DNA of 64,000 nucleotides, taken from assembly GCF_030295405.1 (NCBI RefSeq), contig NZ_AP027080.1, forward strand, positions 930,001 through 994,000. Direction: 5' to 3'. The first letter of the stretch is position 1. Each line of letters starts with the position of its first letter. The position numbers were made by a program, and so were the translations under genes. The DNA is from Mesoterricola silvestris. GTDB taxonomy: Bacteria; Acidobacteriota; Holophagae; Holophagales; Holophagaceae. The notes beneath the pieces are model-generated. The model searched no databases. It was given only the letters and a program-made list of their open reading frames with translations, and was not told the origin of the DNA. Below, in pieces: positions 18,905 through 27,955 of this stretch.

Positions 18905-19320
18905 GGACCTTCGCCCCGGTTCGCTGACGCAGACAAGCTGCGTCAGCGGAAGGAGCGCGGATTTGGGACCGGGAGGGGTGCTGCCGCGTTCGTCCTCCGT
19001 TGGATGGGGGTGGGCGAGTGATCCCGGGGCTCCCCGGGGGGGCCTACGTCCCGTGGGCCCGCTGCAAGTGGAGTCTGGAGGCAGGCGGTCCGCGCCGACG
19101 TTGATTTGTGCCTGCATTCAAAGGCATTCAGCGTCGGCGCGGACCGCGTGCCTCCAGACCCCACTCGCAGCGGGCCCATGGAACCCTAGGCCTCCGGGAA
19201 GGGCGGGATCCCCCCCTGACCGGAACCAACAACGAAGCTGGAATGTGAAACCTCGCCCCATCGTCCCCGACGGCACCCAACGAGGCCGGCTTGTCCGGCC
19301 GAGTAACCGGCGCGACGGTC
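18905..19320. repeat. Giant imperfect palindrome, family 2, copy 2
   Basis: No credible gene lies between tkt and the convergent CsgG-like gene. The centre is a 46-base inverted repeat with three mismatches: 19055-19100 (GGGCCCGCTGC...CGCCGACG) against 19132-19177, loop 19101-19131. Symmetry continues outward with more mismatches (GATCCCGGGG/GGGATCCC, TTCGTCCTCCGTTGG against CCAACAACGAAG). The outer ends hold REP-like hairpins in opposite orientation: GACGCAGACAAGCTGCGTC on the left and GGCCGGCTTGTCCGGCC on the right. It may form a bidirectional terminator or a cruciform. Confidence 0.8.
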
Positions 19321-19350
19321 CGGAACCCGCCCCAGGATCGCCCCGGACCC

Positions 19351-20538
19351 CTAAAGGTCCTTCATGATTTCGGCCTTCTTGGCCTTGTAGTCCTCGGGGG
19401 AGATGAGGCCCTTCTTGCGGAGGGCTTCGAGGCGGGTGAGGCGGTCCTCGGCGGAGGCGGCGGGCTTGGTGGCGACGGGCTCGGGGGCCCGGGCGGGTTC
19501 GGCGCGGGGGGGGGCCAGTTCGACCTTGGCGCTGCGGGCGTCCACACGGGACATCTCCTGCATCAGGCCCACGGCGCGCAAGCATTCGCTTTCGGCGTTG
19601 GCGAAGATCTTGTGCTTGGGGTCGGTTTCCCGGGCGGCCTTGAGGAAGGGCACGGCGGCGGCGTAGTCGCCGAGGATGAACTGGCACATGCCGACGTTGT
19701 AGTTGGTGCGGCCCAGGTACTTGGGCTTGCACTTGGGGTCGGCCTGGGCGGCCTGGAGGGCCTCCAGGGACTTGGCCAGGGCGCCGCGGCCGTCCTGCAG
19801 CTGCAGGCGCTTGTAGGCGTCCTTCATGCCGTAGTCCTTGTCGTCGTAGAAGATCAGCTTGCGCTGCTCGGTCCAGGACAGGAGCATCTTGTGCACCTGG
19901 TCCCGGGCCATGTTCACGGCCATCTCCCGCACCTCGGTGTCGGAGGGGTACTCGGGCCGGCCCTGGGTGGAGGACTCTTCCCGGCTGGGGGAGACCGCGA
20001 TGCGCTGCTGGCTGTAGATGCGGCCCGAGGCCAGGTCCACGGCCTGGATGGAGCCGTTGAACTCCACCTGGGTCTTGGAGGTGTAGGTGGTGACGGCGGG
20101 GTGGTACTCGCCCTTCTTGTCGGTCCAGGCCGCGTCGGTCTTCTGCAGGGGGATGTGCTTGACGTCGGAGCGCTGGACCTTCACGAAGAGCAGCACCGGG
20201 GAGCCCAGGAGCTTGCCCAGCTCCACCGCGGTCTTCTCGTCCACCAGGCCCGAATTGGAGAGTTTCTGCTCGCCCAGCACCTTCTCGATGTTGCCCCGGT
20301 CCAGCACGTCCAGCTGGCCCGCGGAGGTGAGGTCGGCGATGCAGGCCGAGAGCAGGTCCTCGGCGGCGGCGCTGTTCACGGGGGCGAAGGCCACCCGCTG
20401 GACCTTGATGCCCAGGCCGGGGGGGTGGGTGAGGGTGACCTGCACGTCCGGATTGATGAGGGCGTCCCAGAACTGGGCCTGGGCGGGGACGGCGAGGGCG
20501 CCCGCGGCGATGAGGACGGCGATGGGGCCTGGGCGCAT
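19351..20538 (-). CDS. Exported CsgG-like protein with C-terminal SHOCT domain
   Basis: 395 residues from the ATG at 20538 (MRPGPIAVLIAAGALAVPAQAQ, a signal peptide; CAGGAGAAG precedes it). Residues ~45-210 resemble the CsgG/LpoB-like fold: VAFAPVNSAAAEDLLSAC, LDVLDRGNIEKVLGEQ, and ELGKLLGSPVLLFVKV, as in proteins that sense or assemble at the outer membrane. A helical segment with TPR-like repeats follows (YNVGMCQFILGDYAAAVPFL). The last ~32 residues (RLTRLEALRKKGLISPEDYK) form a SHOCT helix pair, a short oligomerisation module. Function unknown; a single gene. Confidence 0.8.
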   Translation of the reverse strand: MRPGPIAVLIAAGALAVPAQAQFWDALINPDVQVTLTHPPGLGIKVQRVAFAPVNSAAAEDLLSACIADLTSAGQLDVLDRGNIEKVLGEQKLSNSGLVDEKTAVELGKLLGSPVLLFVKVQRSDVKHIPLQKTDAAWTDKKGEYHPAVTTYTSKTQVEFNGSIQAVDLASGRIYSQQRIAVSPSREESSTQGRPEYPSDTEVREMAVNMARDQVHKMLLSWTEQRKLIFYDDKDYGMKDAYKRLQLQDGRGALAKSLEALQAAQADPKCKPKYLGRTNYNVGMCQFILGDYAAAVPFLKAARETDPKHKIFANAESECLRAVGLMQEMSRVDARSAKVELAPPRAEPARAPEPVATKPAASAEDRLTRLEALRKKGLISPEDYKAKKAEIMKDL

Positions 20539-20650
20539 GGGGCTTCTCCTGGGCGGCGGGTTTGGGTAATTCAAGCCTGGAATCCCCGGGGGTGGCAAGG
20601 GTCGGGGCGGGGTCTCGTATTATAACTTATTAATCAGACAATGAAAGGCC

Positions 20651-23317
20651 TCAGCCCCGGTGGACCAGGTGGATGGCGTCCAGGCGGAGCCGGGCTTCGC
20701 GCAGGTGGGTGTCCAGGGCGGCTTTCTGGTGCAGGAGCCCCTCGATGTCCCCCTCGCTCACACCGCCGTTCACCCGGCGCAGGGCCCGCAGCCGCTCGAT
20801 CTCCCGGTCCAGGTGTGCGGCCAGGTCCTGCCGGGCCTTGGCCAGGAGGCGGGGCGCCCTCGCCTCCGCGAGGCCGCCGGCCCGGGCCAGCATGCGGGGG
20901 AGGAGCTCCTGGCGCACCTCGGGCCGGGCCAGGAGGCCCTGGCCGGCGGCGGGCCGGGCGCTGCGCGCCAGGAGGGCCCGGGGCAGCGCCGCCGTGAGGT
21001 CCCGGCCCTGGGCGTCCACCACCACCCGCAGGGGGGTGGGGGGCAGGAAGCGGTCCACGTGCAGCTGGGGCGGGGCCGCGCAGGCCAGGACGTACACGGC
21101 CTCCAGGTACAGGGCCGAAGCCTTGGGGTCCGGCCACCGCCCAAAGCAGGAGGTGCCCCCGCCGCCGCCCAGCAGGAGGTCCAGGGCGCCGCTCACCAGC
21201 GGGTGGTCCCAGGTGAGGAACTGGAGCTCCTCCCGGGCCAGGGCCCGCTCCCGGTCGAAGGTGACGGTGAGGCCGTCCGCGGAAAGGCCGGGCAGGGCCT
21301 CGGCGAGGACGCCCATGGAGCCCAGCTGGTAGGTGCGGGGGCCCACCTCCTCCACGTCCACCGGGAGGCGATCGAACAGGGTCAGCAGGAAGCCCTCCAG
21401 GGCGCGGTCCCCGTCCAGGCGGCGCAGTTCGTCCAGGAGCGCCGCCGAGGCCCCGGGGCGGAAGGAATTCAGTTCGAGGAGCCGGTCCCGGCCCCGCTCC
21501 AGGCGGGCCCGCAGCTCCTCCCGGGCGGCGCGGGTGGCCTCCACCAGGCCCTCCACGTCGCCGGGCGCGGCCAGCCGGTCCCGGAACCGCTCCAGCAGTT
21601 CGCGCCCGCCGTGGAGGTGGGTCCGGAAGGCGTCCAGGCCCTCGTGGTACCACCGCGCCAGCACCTCGTGGGCGCCGCCCCTGGGGTAGGGCACGTGGAT
21701 CTCCACGTCCCGGGCCTGGCCGATGCGGTCCAGGCGCCCGATGCGCTGCTCCAGGACATCGGGATCCAGGGGGAGGTCGTAGAGCACCAGGTGGTGGGCG
21801 AACTGGAAATTCCGTCCCTCGCTGCCGATCTCGGAGCAGAGGAGGATGCGCGCCCCGCCGGGTTCGGCGAACCACGCGGCGTTCCGGTCCCGCTGCACCA
21901 GGGTCAGGCCCTCGTGGAAGACGGCGGCCTTCACCCGCACCCGGGGTTTCAGGCCCTGGGCGATGGCCTCGGCCTGGGCCCGGGTGGAGCAGATGAGGAG
22001 GACCTTGTCCCCGGTGGAGCGGAGCAGGTCCGCCAGCCAGTCCAGGCGCGGGTCCCGGGGGGAGGGCTCCAGGGGCGCCAGGTGCACGATGCGCGCGGGG
22101 AATCCCGCCACCGCCGCGCGGGTGTTGCGGAACATGGCGCGGCCCGTGCCGTGGCGGTCCAGCAGGGCGTTGAGGGCCTCGGGGCGGGATTCCTCCAGGC
22201 GCGCACCCAGGTCGGGGCCCAGCAGGGCCGCCAGGGCCGCGGCCTGGGGCGGCGGCAGGGGCTCCGGGGCCAGGAGGCCCGCGGCCAGGTCCGCGATGGC
22301 GCGGTAGTCATCCGCCTGGCGAAGGTAGGCGTCCAGGTCCGGGAAGCGGTGCGGGTCCAGGAGCCGGAGCCGGGCGAAATGGCCCGGGACCCCCAGCTGC
22401 TCCGGCGTGGCGGTGAGGAGGAGCAGGCTGGGAACGGCCGCGCCCAGGGCCTCCACCAGGGCGTAGGCGGCCCCCTCCAGGTGGTGGGCCTCGTCCACCA
22501 CCAGCAGGTCCCACCCCGCCTCCAGGGCCTGCCGGGCCCGTTCCGGGCTTCCGGCCAGGAGGCCCAGGCCGCACAGCACCAGCTGGTCGTCCAGGAAGGG
22601 GTTGGCGCCCCCGGCCTCCAGGGCCCGGCAGCGGTCCTCGTCGTAGATGTGGAACCAGAGGTTGAATCGCCGGTACAGCTCCAGGAACCACTGGTGCACC
22701 AGCGAATCCGGCAGGAGGATCAGGACCCGGGCGGCGCGGCCCGTGAGCAGGAGCCGGTGCAGGATCAGGCAGGCCTCGATGGTCTTGCCCAGGCCCACTT
22801 CGTCCGCCAGGAGCACCCGCGGCGCCAGGCGCCCCGCGACCTCCGAGGCGATGTGGAGCTGGTGGGGAAGGAGCTCGACGCGGCCCCCGGCGAACCCGCG
22901 CGCCGGGGATTTGCGGCGGCGGTGCTGCCATTCCAGGGCCGCCACCCGCAGGGCGAAGGCGCCGGGCTCCTCCAGGTCCCCGGCCAGGAGGCGCTGCAGG
23001 GGGTCGCTGAAGGCGAGGCGGTCGCCCAGGTCGGCCTCGGCCAGTTCCCGGCCCCCGCCCCGGTACACCAGGAGCCCCGCGCGCCGGGCCACGGCCTCCA
23101 CCACCAGGGACCGGTCCTCCCGGTCCCGCACGGTGTCCCCGGCCTGGTACTCCACCCGGCGCAGGGGGGCCTGGTCGCTGGCGTAGGTGCGGGTCTCGCC
23201 GGCGGCGCCGAAATGGACGGTGACGCTGCGGTCCGTGGCCTGGCGCACCGTGCCCAGGCCCAGGTCGGGCTCGGTGCGGCTGATCCAGCGCTGGCCGGGG
23301 AGGAAGGGCTCCTTCAC
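20651..23317 (-). CDS. RapA-like SNF2-family helicase/ATPase
   Basis: 888 residues. The GTG at 23317 overlaps the stop of the upstream gene (GTGA), so translation is coupled. An N-terminal Tudor-like region ([20 protein letters not shown]...VEYQAGDTV) precedes the SF2/SNF2 core: [14 protein letters not shown] (Walker A), [10 protein letters not shown] (DEAH box), [10 protein letters not shown], and the second lobe with [35 protein letters not shown] and [12 protein letters not shown] (motif VI). This domain order is that of RapA, which recycles RNA polymerase. The C-terminal part is long and Arg/Leu-rich. RapA itself or a close relative is likely. Confidence 0.88.
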   Translation of the reverse strand: MKEPFLPGQRWISRTEPDLGLGTVRQATDRSVTVHFGAAGETRTYASDQAPLRRVEYQAGDTVRDREDRSLVVEAVARRAGLLVYRGGGRELAEADLGDRLAFSDPLQRLLAGDLEEPGAFALRVAALEWQHRRRKSPARGFAGGRVELLPHQLHIASEVAGRLAPRVLLADEVGLGKTIEACLILHRLLLTGRAARVLILLPDSLVHQWFLELYRRFNLWFHIYDEDRCRALEAGGANPFLDDQLVLCGLGLLAGSPERARQALEAGWDLLVVDEAHHLEGAAYALVEALGAAVPSLLLLTATPEQLGVPGHFARLRLLDPHRFPDLDAYLRQADDYRAIADLAAGLLAPEPLPPPQAAALAALLGPDLGARLEESRPEALNALLDRHGTGRAMFRNTRAAVAGFPARIVHLAPLEPSPRDPRLDWLADLLRSTGDKVLLICSTRAQAEAIAQGLKPRVRVKAAVFHEGLTLVQRDRNAAWFAEPGGARILLCSEIGSEGRNFQFAHHLVLYDLPLDPDVLEQRIGRLDRIGQARDVEIHVPYPRGGAHEVLARWYHEGLDAFRTHLHGGRELLERFRDRLAAPGDVEGLVEATRAAREELRARLERGRDRLLELNSFRPGASAALLDELRRLDGDRALEGFLLTLFDRLPVDVEEVGPRTYQLGSMGVLAEALPGLSADGLTVTFDRERALAREELQFLTWDHPLVSGALDLLLGGGGGTSCFGRWPDPKASALYLEAVYVLACAAPPQLHVDRFLPPTPLRVVVDAQGRDLTAALPRALLARSARPAAGQGLLARPEVRQELLPRMLARAGGLAEARAPRLLAKARQDLAAHLDREIERLRALRRVNGGVSEGDIEGLLHQKAALDTHLREARLRLDAIHLVHRG

Positions 23318-24213
23318 GCGCCGCTCCCGGTGCGCAGGGGCTCCGGCGGCTCCGCCCGCAGGTCCAGGGCCTCGCCCGTGACCGGGTGGAGGAAGGCGAG
23401 GCGCTCGGCGTGCAGGAGGTACCCCAGGTCCCCCGGCAGGGCCACCAGGTCCTCCCGGGGCAGGCCGCCCGGGGCGTAGAGGGGGTCCCCGGCGAGGGGG
23501 TGGCCCACGGAAGCCAGGTGGATGCGGATCTGGTGGGGGCGGCCGGTGTGCAGGTCCACCTCCAGAAGGGTTTCGCCCTCCCGGCGCTCCAGGACCCGGG
23601 CCACGCTGCGGGAGGGCTTGCCGCCGGGGCTGGCGGCGAAGATGCTGCCCAGCCACGGGTGGGGCACGGGCCCGATGGGGGTGCGGATATCCAGCTCGTC
23701 CCAGGCGGGGCCGCCCGCGGCCAGGGCCCGGTAGCGCTTCTCCACCCGGTGCTCCCGCCACGCTTGCTGCAGGGCCGCCCCGGCCTCCGGGGTGCGGCCG
23801 AAGAGGACGAGGCCCGAGGTGCCCCGGCCCAGGCGGTGCATGGGGCTGCACCCGGGGCACCGGGCCCGCGCCAGGGCCACCAGCGTGTGCTCCAGGAAGC
23901 CGCCCCCGGGGAGCGTGGGCAGCCCGGAGGGCTTCACCACCGCCAGGAGCCAAGGATCCTCATAGACCACCCCCATGGCCAGGTCCACCTCCGGTTCCTC
24001 CCAGGGCGGGCGGTGCCAGGCCAGTTCCTGGCCGGGGGCCAGGGGCGTTCCGGGCGCGGGGGGGTGGCCGTCCAGCTCCACCTCGCCCCCTTCGATGCGC
24101 TCCCGCCACCGCTCCGGGGTGGAGTGGGGGTGGTGCAGGGCGTAGTGCTCCAGGACCGTGAGGCCGCCGCGCTGAACCCGCTCCCGGTAGCAGAAGCCGG
24201 CGTTGAGGGTCAT
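23314..24213 (-). CDS. RluA-family pseudouridine synthase homologue with Gly in place of the catalytic Asp
   Basis: 299 residues; ATG at 24213 overlaps the stop of the upstream TrmH-like gene. An S4-like N-terminus ([20 protein letters not shown]) leads into the RluA catalytic fold: [20 protein letters not shown], a [15 protein letters not shown] motif, [31 protein letters not shown] and [13 protein letters not shown]. In RluA enzymes the central motif reads HRLDxxTSG and the Asp is the catalytic nucleophile; here codon 23829-23827 is GGC, Gly129. All other landmarks are kept, so the protein may still bind RNA or may use another residue; activity is uncertain. Confidence 0.85.
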   Translation of the reverse strand: MTLNAGFCYRERVQRGGLTVLEHYALHHPHSTPERWRERIEGGEVELDGHPPAPGTPLAPGQELAWHRPPWEEPEVDLAMGVVYEDPWLLAVVKPSGLPTLPGGGFLEHTLVALARARCPGCSPMHRLGRGTSGLVLFGRTPEAGAALQQAWREHRVEKRYRALAAGGPAWDELDIRTPIGPVPHPWLGSIFAASPGGKPSRSVARVLERREGETLLEVDLHTGRPHQIRIHLASVGHPLAGDPLYAPGGLPREDLVALPGDLGYLLHAERLAFLHPVTGEALDLRAEPPEPLRTGSGA

Positions 24214-24977
24214 GGGCCCACCATGCGGTGCATGAGGATGGCGCCGGCGGCGGCGACGTTGAGGCTGTCCACGCCCGGGGCCATGGCGATGCTCACGGCG
24301 CGGCCGCACCGGGCCAGGTCCTCCGGGGAGAGCCCGGGGCCTTCGGGCCCCAGCACCAGGGCGGTGCGGGCCGCGGGGCGCCAGGCGTGGACGCTTGCGC
24401 CGCCCAGGGCCGCGGCGACGATCTCGCCGTCGGCGCCCCGCCAGGCCTCCAGGGCCTCCCACACGTCCGCGCGGCGCCACAGGGGGAGCTTCCAGGCGGT
24501 GCCCATGGAGACCCGCACCACCCGGCGGCTGAAGGGATCGGGGCCCGGGCCCAGGAGGATCCCGTCCAGGCCCAGGGCCGCCGCGGTGCGCAGGAGCTGG
24601 CCCAGGTTCTCCGCGTCGGTGATGTTGGGCAGCGCCAGGAGGCGCCGGCAGGCCAGGAGTTCGGCATCTCCGGGCTGGGCGGGCACCTTGGCCGCAGCCA
24701 TTAGGCCCCGGTGGAAGGGGAAGCCCGCCAGGGCCTCCACCTCCGCGGGCGAGGCCACGATGAGCTCGGCGCCTTCGGGCAGCAGGGGGCGCACGGCCTC
24801 CGCCGAGGCGGTTTCCGCCAGCACCGCCACCACCTCCACCCTCCCGGCCCGGCCCCAGGCCAGGAGGTCCTCCACCAGGATCCGGCCCTCGGCCACGAAA
24901 CAGGCCCCCCGGGGGTGGTTGCGCTGCCCGGCGAAGCGCAGGTCTTGGAAGAGGGGCCAGGGGTCGGGAAGCGTCAT
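24210..24977 (-). CDS. TrmH/SpoU-family RNA 2-O-ribose methyltransferase
   Basis: 255 residues. The N-terminal L30e-like substrate-binding part (residues 1-100, [15 protein letters not shown]) is followed by the SPOUT trefoil-knot domain: [17 protein letters not shown] (motif 1, with the conserved Asn), [11 protein letters not shown] (motif 2) and [20 protein letters not shown] (motif 3, SAM pocket). It methylates ribose in rRNA or tRNA; the target cannot be read. It is the first gene of a three-gene operon with the RluA-like and RapA-like genes, each coupled by a 4-base overlap. It is divergent from rsmH across 79 bases. Confidence 0.9.
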   Translation of the reverse strand: MTLPDPWPLFQDLRFAGQRNHPRGACFVAEGRILVEDLLAWGRAGRVEVVAVLAETASAEAVRPLLPEGAELIVASPAEVEALAGFPFHRGLMAAAKVPAQPGDAELLACRRLLALPNITDAENLGQLLRTAAALGLDGILLGPGPDPFSRRVVRVSMGTAWKLPLWRRADVWEALEAWRGADGEIVAAALGGASVHAWRPAARTALVLGPEGPGLSPEDLARCGRAVSIAMAPGVDSLNVAAAGAILMHRMVGP

Positions 24978-25056
24978 GGCTTCATCATCACGGCTTTCCG
25001 GGGCGGACGGAAGCCGGGGGCTGTGTGAACCGGGCCCACCGGTCCAGAATCATTCC

Positions 25057-26073
25057 ATGACCGACGCCCCGCCCCCGAGAACCCGCAGGATCCGCTACAA
25101 GGGCACCCACCCCCGGCGGTTCGAGGAGAAGTACAAGGAACTGGACCCCGGCGCCCACGCCGGGGAACTGCGCAAGGTCATGGACCGCGGCCAGACGCCG
25201 GCGGGGACCCACCGGCCCATCTGCGTGGCCGAGATCCTGGCCTGCCTGGATCCGCGGCCCGGGGAGGTGGGGCTGGACGCCACCCTGGGCTACGGCGGCC
25301 ACGCCCGGGAGCTCCTGGCCCGCATCCGGCCCGGGGGCCGCCTTTTCGGCCTGGACGTGGACCCGCTGGAGCTGCCGCGCACCGAGGCCCGCCTGCGGGC
25401 CCTGGGCTTCGGGGAGGACCTGCTCGTCGTCAAGCGCATGAACTTCGCGGGCCTCCCCGCGCTCCTGCCGGAAACCGGCGGCGGGCTGGATTTCATCCTG
25501 GCCGACCTGGGCGTCTCCAGCATGCAGATCGACAATCCCGCCCGGGGCTTCACCTACAAGAGCGAGGGCCCCCTGGACCTGCGCCTCAACCCCAACCGGG
25601 GCCGGTCCGCCGCGGCCCTGCTGAAGGCCCTTTCCCGGGAGGAACTGGCGGCGCTGCTGGTGGAGAACTCCGACGAGCCCCACGCCGAGGCCATCGCCGG
25701 GGCCCTCCACGGCCAGGACGTGGCCACCACCGTGCACCTGGCGCGGCTGGTGCGGGGCGTCCTCTCCGAGGACGAGGCGCGCGCGAGCCTGCAGCGCACC
25801 TTCCAGGCCCTGCGCATCGCCGTCAACGACGAGCTGAAGGTGCTGGACCAGTTCCTCTCCCACCTGCCCGCGGCGCTCCGGCCCGGGGGCCGCGTGGCCA
25901 TCCTCACCTTCCATTCGGGGGAGGACCGCCGGGTGAAGAAGGCCTTCCTGGAGGGGTGGCGGGAGGGGATCTACCGGGACATCGCGCGGGAGCCCGTCCG
26001 GCCCTCGTCCCAGGAGCGCCACGACAACCCGCGGTCCTCGTCGGCAAAGCTGAGGTGGGCGGTACGGGCGTAG
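25057..26073 (+). CDS. rsmH: 16S rRNA (cytosine-1402-N4)-methyltransferase RsmH
   Basis: 338 residues from the ATG at 25057. It methylates C1402 in the ribosomal P site. Landmarks: THRPICVAEILACLDPRPG, the SAM loop GLDATLGYGGHARELL near residue 70, ADLGVSSMQIDNPARGFTYK, DLRLNPNRGRSAA, and the C-terminal LRPGGRVAILTFHSGEDR. The N-terminus has about 45 extra residues, rich in Arg and Lys, compared with the E. coli enzyme. The gene is normally at the head of the dcw cell-wall cluster; here no mraZ, ftsL or mur genes follow and the next gene is a serine hydrolase 33 bases on. Confidence 0.94.
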   Translation: MTDAPPPRTRRIRYKGTHPRRFEEKYKELDPGAHAGELRKVMDRGQTPAGTHRPICVAEILACLDPRPGEVGLDATLGYGGHARELLARIRPGGRLFGLDVDPLELPRTEARLRALGFGEDLLVVKRMNFAGLPALLPETGGGLDFILADLGVSSMQIDNPARGFTYKSEGPLDLRLNPNRGRSAAALLKALSREELAALLVENSDEPHAEAIAGALHGQDVATTVHLARLVRGVLSEDEARASLQRTFQALRIAVNDELKVLDQFLSHLPAALRPGGRVAILTFHSGEDRRVKKAFLEGWREGIYRDIAREPVRPSSQERHDNPRSSSAKLRWAVRA

Positions 26074-26106
26074 GGAGTACCATGGTCGGGCATCCCTGGA
26101 GTCCCC

Positions 26107-27660
26107 ATGCCCCGCGGTTTCCTTCCTGCCCTGATTTTCGCGCTCCCCCTCGCCGCCCAGGCCGACATCGACCGCGCGGTGGAGGGCGCCCGCGCCGCCT
26201 TCAACGTGCCCGGCATGGCCGTGGCGGTGGTGCAGGACGGCAAGGTGGTCCTGGCCAAGGGCTACGGCGTGCGCAGGCTGGGGGCCCCGGCGCCCGTGAC
26301 GCCCGGGACCCTCTTCGCCATCGCCTCCAACACGAAGATCTTCACGGCCTCGGCCCTGGCCATGCTCGTGGACGAAGGGAAGCTTTCCTGGGACGACCGG
26401 GTCGTGGACCGCCTCCCGGGCTTCCAGATGAGCGATCCCTACGTCACCCGCGAGATGCGCATCGGGGACCTGCTCTGCCACCGCAGCGGGCTGGGGCTGG
26501 GGGCCGGGGACCTCATGTTCTTCCCCCCCACCGACCTCACGGCGGAGGAGATCGTCCACCGCCTGCGCTTCGTGCCGCTGGCCACGAGCTTCCGCAGCGC
26601 CTACGCCTACGACAACATCCTCTACACCGTGGCCGGCGAGGTGATCCGGGCGGTGTCCGGCAGGCCCTGGGCCGAGTTCATCCGGGAGCGCTTCTTCGGG
26701 CCCCTGGGCATGGCTTCGAGCCGCACCAGCATCCGGGACGTGCGCCCCGGCGAGGACGTGGCCTCGGCCCACGCCATGGAGGGGGACCGGCTCGTGCCGG
26801 TGGCCCACGAGGTCATGGACAACAGCGCCCCCGCCGGGGCCATCGTGGCGTCCGCCGAGGACATGACGCGGTGGGTGCGGGCGCTGCTGGCCAAGGGGGA
26901 CCTGGGGGGCGGCAAGCGCCTGTTCACCGAGAAGCGGGCCCGGGAGCTGTGGACGCCCCTGACCCTCATTCCCCACCCCGAGCCGCCCCCGGCGCTGGCG
27001 GAGTCCCGGTCCGACTTCCTGGCCTACGCCATGGGCGAGGACGTGCGCACGTACCGGGGCCACCTGGTGGTGTCCCACACCGGGGGCCTCCAGGGCATGG
27101 TGACGGAGGTGACCATGGTGCCCGGGCGGAACCTCGGGATCATCGTCTTCACCAACCAGGAGGAGGGTGCCGCCTTCCGGGCCGTGACGAACACGGTGCT
27201 GGACCACTACCTGGGGGCCCCGGCCAAGGACTGGGTGGGGGCCTACCGGGAGGTGCGGGCCGCCCAGAAGGCCAAGGCCCGGGACGCGGTGGCCGGCGCC
27301 GCGGGGGCCCGCAACGCCGCGTCGAGGCCTTCGCTGCCCCTGGAGGGCTACGCGGGCCGGTACCGGGATCCCTGGTACGGCGACGTCCTGGTGGAGGCCG
27401 CCGGCGGGAAGCTGTCCATTCGGTTCACCCACACCCCGGCCCTCGCCGGAACCCTGGAGCACTGGCAGTACGACACCTTCGTGGCGCGGTGGAAGGACCG
27501 GACCCTGGACGCCGACGCCTACGTGACCTTCTCCCTGGGCCCGGACGGGAAGGTGGCCCGGGTGGCCATGAAGGCCGTCTCGCCTTCCACGGATTTCAGC
27601 TACGACTTTCACGATCTCGCACTGGCCCCCGTGGCGCCGGGAGCACCGGAGCGCTGGTAG
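26107..27660 (+). CDS. Exported beta-lactamase-family serine hydrolase with DUF3471-like C-terminus
   Basis: 517 residues with a signal peptide (MPRGFLPALIFALPLAAQAD). The class C beta-lactamase/DD-peptidase fold has the nucleophile motif Ser74-Asn-Thr-Lys77 (IASNTKIF), the second-motif YAYDN, and HTGG as the KTG-equivalent. The last ~100 residues (LEGYAGRYRDPWYGDVLVE...) match the small beta-barrel (DUF3471) often appended to such hydrolases. Substrates may be beta-lactams, peptides or esters; context does not decide. A GGAG site precedes the ATG. It may be cotranscribed with rsmH, and ends before repeat copy B. Confidence 0.9.
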   Translation: MPRGFLPALIFALPLAAQADIDRAVEGARAAFNVPGMAVAVVQDGKVVLAKGYGVRRLGAPAPVTPGTLFAIASNTKIFTASALAMLVDEGKLSWDDRVVDRLPGFQMSDPYVTREMRIGDLLCHRSGLGLGAGDLMFFPPTDLTAEEIVHRLRFVPLATSFRSAYAYDNILYTVAGEVIRAVSGRPWAEFIRERFFGPLGMASSRTSIRDVRPGEDVASAHAMEGDRLVPVAHEVMDNSAPAGAIVASAEDMTRWVRALLAKGDLGGGKRLFTEKRARELWTPLTLIPHPEPPPALAESRSDFLAYAMGEDVRTYRGHLVVSHTGGLQGMVTEVTMVPGRNLGIIVFTNQEEGAAFRAVTNTVLDHYLGAPAKDWVGAYREVRAAQKAKARDAVAGAAGARNAASRPSLPLEGYAGRYRDPWYGDVLVEAAGGKLSIRFTHTPALAGTLEHWQYDTFVARWKDRTLDADAYVTFSLGPDGKVARVAMKAVSPSTDFSYDFHDLALAPVAPGAPERW

Positions 27661-27733
27661 GGGACCGGGGGAAGATTTTCCCGGACCGGATCCGGGGCGG
27701 CGCCGCGGCCGGGATTTGTCATAACGAGGCAAT

Positions 27734-27953
27734 CCATCCCCTTCATCCCCTTCATCCGATTTCATCCCCGTTCCAGCAGGGCCAGCGCCGGGATGGGTCG
27801 GGACATGAAGATCAACTTCGCGCCGCCCCACCCCGGCTAGGGCCCTGCTGGAACGGGGATGAATAGGATCCAGGGGAAAAGGCAGGATAAAGAATGCCAG
27901 GTCCAAGCTGGAGCCGGATCCCAGAGATCAACCCGCCAGGGTTTGCCGACACT
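27734..27953. repeat. Palindromic intergenic repeat, family 1, copy B
   Basis: It lies between two convergent genes. A perfect 23-base inverted repeat, 27761-27783 (TTCATCCCCGTTCCAGCAGG plus GCC) and 27841-27863, flanks a 57-base loop containing GGGATGGGTCGG, CATGAAGATCAAC and CGCGCCGCCCCACC. Upstream are two more TTCATCCCC units. The right flank holds GGGGAAAAGGCAGGATAA and ends with GGGTTTGCCGACAC, the inverse of the left edge of copy D. Confidence 0.87.
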
Positions 27954-27955
27954 CC

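Noticed and set aside
18905-19320. Short open frames in the palindrome as small genes
   Set aside because: They have no ribosome site, appear on both strands because the DNA is symmetric, and have no protein pattern.
20660-23479. A 939-codon plus-strand frame
   Set aside because: It is antisense to the RapA-like gene, with a Gly/Gln/Arg-rich sequence and no domain.
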